64,000 nt of DNA from Vreelandella nigrificans (GTDB lineage Bacteria; Pseudomonadota; Gammaproteobacteria; Pseudomonadales; Halomonadaceae): contig NZ_NWUX01000020.1 in assembly GCF_002374315.1 (NCBI RefSeq), forward strand, positions 1 to 64,000. The letters are read 5' to 3'. The position numbers were made by a program, and so were the translations under genes. The notes beneath the pieces are model-generated. The model made no database searches. It saw only the letters and a list, made by a program, of their open reading frames with translations, and was not told the DNA's origin. Of this stretch, positions 60,655 to 64,000 are shown piece after piece. The number at the start of each line of letters is the position of its first letter. The stretch's first letter is position 1.

Positions 60655-61833
60655 CTACTTGGCTAATTCACGCATAGCGGTTTCCAGGCCTTCCATGGTC
60701 ATGGGGTACATGCGGTCTTCAATGATCTCGCGGATCAACTGGGTCGAATGAGTGTACTCCCAAGCTCTGGGCGGCATAGGGTTAAGCCACACTAAGCGTG
60801 GAAAGGTTTCGCATAAACGCTTAAGCCATACGCCGCCCGCTTCATCGTTGAAGTGTTCCACGCTGCCGCCGGGGTGGGTGACTTCGTAAGGCGACATCGC
60901 CGCATCGCCGACAATCACCACCTGATAATCAGAGCCGTAGGTGTGCAGCACGTCCATGGTTGGGATACGTTCATTGCCACGGCGCAGGTTATTTCTCCAC
61001 ACACCTTCATACAGGCAGTTATGGAAGTAGTAGTGCTCCAAGTGTTTGAATTCAGAGCGCGCCGCTGAGAACAACTCTTCGCATACACGGATATGGTCAT
61101 CCATTGAGCCGCCAACGTCCAAAAACAGCAGCACTTTCACCGCGTTGTGGCGTTCGGGACGCATTTGAATATTGAGCAGCCCAGCATCCTTTGCTGTTTC
61201 GCGAATGGTGCTGTCTACATCAAACTCATCCAATGCCCCTTGCCGAGCGAACTTGCGCAGCCGCCGCAAGGCCATTTTGATATTCCGGGTGCCAAGCTCC
61301 AGTGAGTCATCGTAATCGCGAAAACGTCGCTCGTCCCAGACTTTCACTGCACGGCGGTGGCGCGAACCATCCTGGCCGATACGAATACCTTCTGGGTTGT
61401 AGCCATACGCCCCAAAAGGGCTGGTGCCTCCGGTACCAACCCACTTGTTACCCCCTGCGTGGCGCTCCTTTTGCTCTTCCAGGCGCTTTTTAAACGTCTT
61501 GATTAGCTCTTCTAGACCGCCGAGAGACTCAATCTTGGCTTTCTCTTCGTCGCTGAGCTGTTTTTCGAATTCACGGCGTAGCCACTCTTCAGGAATTAAC
61601 GCCTCGATAGCCGCATCCAGTTCTTCGATACCTTTAAACCAGGCGGCAAAGGCACGGTCGAAGCGGTCAAAGTAGCGCTCGTCTTTGACCATGACGGTGC
61701 GTGCGACCTGATAGAAGGCTTCCATGTCAGCAAACACCACACCGTGTTCAACTACGGCGTGAAGGTCTAACAGTTCGCGCAGTGAAACGGGCACACCAGC
61801 ACGTTTGAGGGCATCAAATAGGCCAATAAACAT
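60655..61833 (-). CDS. VWA-domain protein of the CoxE type
   Basis: The protein of 392 residues has the C-terminal von Willebrand A domain (about 210-380) with a metal-site variant VLLFLDVGGSMDDHIRVCEEL (D-x-G-x-S) and a long charged middle region (KQLSDEEKAKIESLGGLEEL, GAYGYNPEGIRIG). It pairs with the MoxR-type ATPase encoded directly upstream, three bases away. Such pairs act as metal- or cofactor-insertion chaperones. Confidence 0.85.
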   Translation of the reverse strand: MFIGLFDALKRAGVPVSLRELLDLHAVVEHGVVFADMEAFYQVARTVMVKDERYFDRFDRAFAAWFKGIEELDAAIEALIPEEWLRREFEKQLSDEEKAKIESLGGLEELIKTFKKRLEEQKERHAGGNKWVGTGGTSPFGAYGYNPEGIRIGQDGSRHRRAVKVWDERRFRDYDDSLELGTRNIKMALRRLRKFARQGALDEFDVDSTIRETAKDAGLLNIQMRPERHNAVKVLLFLDVGGSMDDHIRVCEELFSAARSEFKHLEHYYFHNCLYEGVWRNNLRRGNERIPTMDVLHTYGSDYQVVIVGDAAMSPYEVTHPGGSVEHFNDEAGGVWLKRLCETFPRLVWLNPMPPRAWEYTHSTQLIREIIEDRMYPMTMEGLETAMRELAK

Positions 61834-61836
61834 GGC

Positions 61837-62691
61837 TTAACGCCCCGTACTCTTTTGGCGGCGGAGCATAAAAGCTAAACGCTCCAGTAGGTGTGTGTCC
61901 TGTTCGTTTTTAATCAGCGCACCGGCCATGGGAGGTAAAGCTTTTGCTGGGTCGCGGTTATAGAGCGCTTCCTGGGCTAGGTCATCAGCCATTAGCAACT
62001 TGAGCCAATCCACCAGTTCCGAGGTCGAAGGCTTTTTCTTCAAGCCAGGCGCATTGCGCAGCTCGAAAAACACTTCCAGGGCTTCGCCGACCAGCCTGGG
62101 AGCGATATCCGGGAAGTGGACATCGACAATGGCTTGCATGGTTTCGCGGTCAGGGAATTCGATGTAGTGGAAAAAGCAGCGGCGCAGGAAGGCGTCGGGT
62201 AGCTCTTTTTCGTTATTCGAGGTGATCACGATGATAGGGCGCTGTTCGGCTCGGATGGTTTCGCCGGTTTCGTAAACATGAAACTCCATACGATCCAGCT
62301 CCTGGAGCAGGTCGTTGGGAAACTCGATATCCGCTTTGTCGATTTCATCGATCAGCAGTACCACACGCTCACCTGCGGTGAAGGCTTCCCACAGCTTGCC
62401 GGGTTTGATGTAGTTGCCTACATTTTCCACCCCTTCCACACCCAGCTGGGAATCGCGCAGGCGACTAACTGCATCATACTCGTAAAGCCCTTGGGCGGCT
62501 TTGGTGCTGGACTTTATATGCCAGGTGATCAGCTTGGTTCCCAGGGATTCAGCGAGTTCTTCGGCCAGCAGTGTTTTACCGGTACCGGGTTCGCCTTTGA
62601 TGAGTAGCGGACGCTGCAACACAACAGCGGCATTGACCGCCTGTTTGAGTGCATCCGTTGCGATGTAAGAAGAGGTAGAATCAAACGCCAT
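61837..62691 (-). CDS. MoxR-family AAA+ ATPase
   Basis: The protein has 284 residues from ATG 62691 (TTG 62742 is an alternative). It shows Walker A in GEPGTGKTLLAEELAE, Walker B in VLLIDEIDKADIEFPNDLL, sensor 1 IVITSNNEKELPDAFLRRC and the arginine-finger region. The protein operates with the CoxE-type VWA partner encoded downstream. Confidence 0.9.
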   Translation of the reverse strand: MAFDSTSSYIATDALKQAVNAAVVLQRPLLIKGEPGTGKTLLAEELAESLGTKLITWHIKSSTKAAQGLYEYDAVSRLRDSQLGVEGVENVGNYIKPGKLWEAFTAGERVVLLIDEIDKADIEFPNDLLQELDRMEFHVYETGETIRAEQRPIIVITSNNEKELPDAFLRRCFFHYIEFPDRETMQAIVDVHFPDIAPRLVGEALEVFFELRNAPGLKKKPSTSELVDWLKLLMADDLAQEALYNRDPAKALPPMAGALIKNEQDTHLLERLAFMLRRQKSTGR

Positions 62692-62795
62692 GGGGAGTGC
62701 CTCGGCTTGTTGAAACGAGTTTTTAAAAGTCGATTCAAACAAGTGTACGTGAGGGGCACCCTCAAGGCCAAGGGGAGGCTACTGCGTCCGTCTTA

Positions 62796-64000
62796 TCAAT
62801 TCTGCCAATTCGGCGGCACAATGCCTTGGCGCTGCATTTGACGGTATACCGTAGGCCGTGAAACGCCTAGTTCGCGGGCAACAGCGCTTATATTCCAGTG
62901 GTGCTGCTTTAAAAGGTTCACAAGTGAGTTAGCTTGAGCTTCAGTGTGGTTTTCGAGTACAGGGGGCGCTTTGTGGGTGATTCGCTGGCTAAGGCACTGT
63001 TCGGGTAGGTCGTTAACGGTAATTTCGTCACTTTCTGAGGTGGCTAGCGCAAAGGCGAGGGCGTTTTTTAATTGACGAATATTGCCGGGCCAAGCGTAGG
63101 CGAGCAGCGCACTAATCGCATCTGCACGTAGGCGCGGGGGTACGCTGGCAGCACGCTCTGTAGCGGCGTCTTCGAAGACACGACGAATAACATACAGTTT
63201 ATCGGCGCGTTCACGTAGCGCAGGCAAACGTAGCTGCGCACCGTTAAGCCGATAATAGAGATCTTCGCGAAATTCCCCTTGTTGGACCATCTCTTCGATA
63301 TTTCGATGGGTTGCTGTGATAACTCGAATGTCGACCTTTACAGGTGTATTGGCACCCAGCGGCATGACTTCCCGCTCTGCTAAGATGCGCAGCAAGCGTG
63401 TCTGTAGCGCTAATGGCATATCGCCTATTTCATCCAGAAACAGCGTGCCGCCATGGGCCTGAGGGATAAGCCCGCGCATCCCTTTGGCACGGCCCCCGGT
63501 AAACGCCCCTGGCTCGTAACCAAATAGTTCGCTCTCGATCAAAGCTTCGGGTATAGCGGCGCAATTAACGGCGATAAACGGCCCCTTGGCGCGGTTGCCG
63601 CTTGCGTGCAGCGCACGGGCTACAACTTCTTTGCCGGTGCCGGTTTCGCCGCTAATCAGCACATTTACACTGGCCTCATTGCGCAGCCGTTCGGCCAGCT
63701 TCTGTACCTTGCGCATCGCTGGGTCGTCGGCACCTAGTCGAGCCAGTGACTCGGGTAGTGAGGACGCAGACACTTTATCAAACTGGGTAGAACGGGGACG
63801 GCGAGGTTCCAGCAGGCTGATAAAGTAGATGACGTTACTGGCGCGTGCGCGAAAAGCACGCAGCTGGTCACTGGTCCCGCTATTTATGCTGAGCACATCA
63901 GTGATATCGCACTCGAACAGTTCACCAAGCATCGGAGTATGGCTGGCCGACCAAGGTGGCCAGCGCTGCTGATGTTGCGCTATTAGCTCGCGTCCCACCG
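62796..64000 (-). CDS. Sigma-54-dependent transcriptional activator (AcoR-like), 5' part outside the window
   Basis: About 400 residues are visible and the frame remains open to the window edge. There is a sigma-54 AAA+ domain (about 110-330) with GETGTGKE Walker A, the sigma-54 contact ELFGYEPGAFTGGRAKG and Walker B GGTLFLDEIGDM, and a Fis-type HTH (about 360-395; HHWNISAVARELGVSRPTVYRQM). An N-terminal GAF or related sensor is expected beyond the edge. The gene may control an acetoin- or alcohol-type pathway outside the window. Confidence 0.85.
   Translation of the reverse strand, partial: VGRELIAQHQQRWPPWSASHTPMLGELFECDITDVLSINSGTSDQLRAFRARASNVIYFISLLEPRRPRSTQFDKVSASSLPESLARLGADDPAMRKVQKLAERLRNEASVNVLISGETGTGKEVVARALHASGNRAKGPFIAVNCAAIPEALIESELFGYEPGAFTGGRAKGMRGLIPQAHGGTLFLDEIGDMPLALQTRLLRILAEREVMPLGANTPVKVDIRVITATHRNIEEMVQQGEFREDLYYRLNGAQLRLPALRERADKLYVIRRVFEDAATERAASVPPRLRADAISALLAYAWPGNIRQLKNALAFALATSESDEITVNDLPEQCLSQRITHKAPPVLENHTEAQANSLVNLLKQHHWNISAVARELGVSRPTVYRQMQRQGIVPPNWQN

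Noticed and set aside
1-64000. Integron integrase, CRISPR-Cas, tRNA, rRNA or prophage structural genes
   Set aside because: None of the reading frames shows integrase (tyrosine recombinase with the IntI patch) or phage structural motifs, and I see no tRNA- or rRNA-like sequence; short RNA genes cannot be fully excluded by eye.

Overview
The window looks like chromosomal DNA of a marine or halophilic gammaproteobacterium, most likely Halomonadaceae (Halomonas/Vreelandella). This is inferred from the protein set (RlmF, RhlE, NfeD/SPFH pair, CobQ, GlsA, alternative oxidase, YehS, TctABC-type uptake); no rRNA, tRNA or other taxonomic marker is present. Codon use and base composition differ sharply between segments, so the window is a mosaic.

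Region 1 (1-4.2 kb): an amino-acid catabolism block on the minus strand (RidA, YkvI-type transporter and the first 45 codons of an FAD-dependent amine/amino-acid oxidoreductase), with a divergent XRE-cupin regulator and a PLP-dependent serine/threonine dehydratase. The oxidoreductase is cut off exactly where a VCR-type integron attC site begins.

Region 2 (4.2-17.9 kb): scattered integron gene cassettes without a visible integrase. Recognisable attC sites lie at 331-449, 5599-5668, 12535-12626, 14240-14298 and 16062-16120, with broken ones at 6390/7300-7376, 8122-8137 and 16926-16945. They carry an MtlR-like protein, small hypotheticals, a lipoprotein/membrane-protein pair, a methyltransferase, a divergent soxR/arylamine N-acetyltransferase unit, a YdeI/OmpD-associated-type protein and a DUF2071 protein. 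A decayed IS110/IS1111-type element is lodged inside one attC. A conserved non-coding module recurs ahead of several cassette genes. Core-like genes (a Rho paralogue without its RNA-binding domain, rhlE, rlmF) lie between the cassettes.

Region 3 (17.9-22.5 kb): a GC-rich LodA/LodB-type quinoprotein oxidase pair, a TauE/SafE exporter and a 70-bp tandem-repeat array.

Region 4 (22.5-42.9 kb): accessory DNA rich in GNAT acetyltransferases (five intact plus an intact minus-strand one, and two broken ones counting 16.9 kb), methyltransferases, a Nudix hydrolase, GFA proteins (one intact, one collapsed), CYTH and LysE proteins. It also holds a second SoxR with a textbook sox box in front of a VOC protein and a flavodoxin-like protein, AraC/GlxA regulators with a cysteine hydrolase, and a two-component system next to a MipA/OmpV porin and a dead RND permease fragment.

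Region 5 (43-64 kb): ordinary chromosome. It holds alternative oxidase, the NfeD/SPFH operon, two LysE exporters with neighbouring regulators, an Ada-like protein, glutaminase, CobQ, a LysR-controlled PrpF/TctC/TctA-TctB operon with a RidA protein, cytochrome b561, a MoxR/VWA pair and the end of a sigma-54 activator gene.
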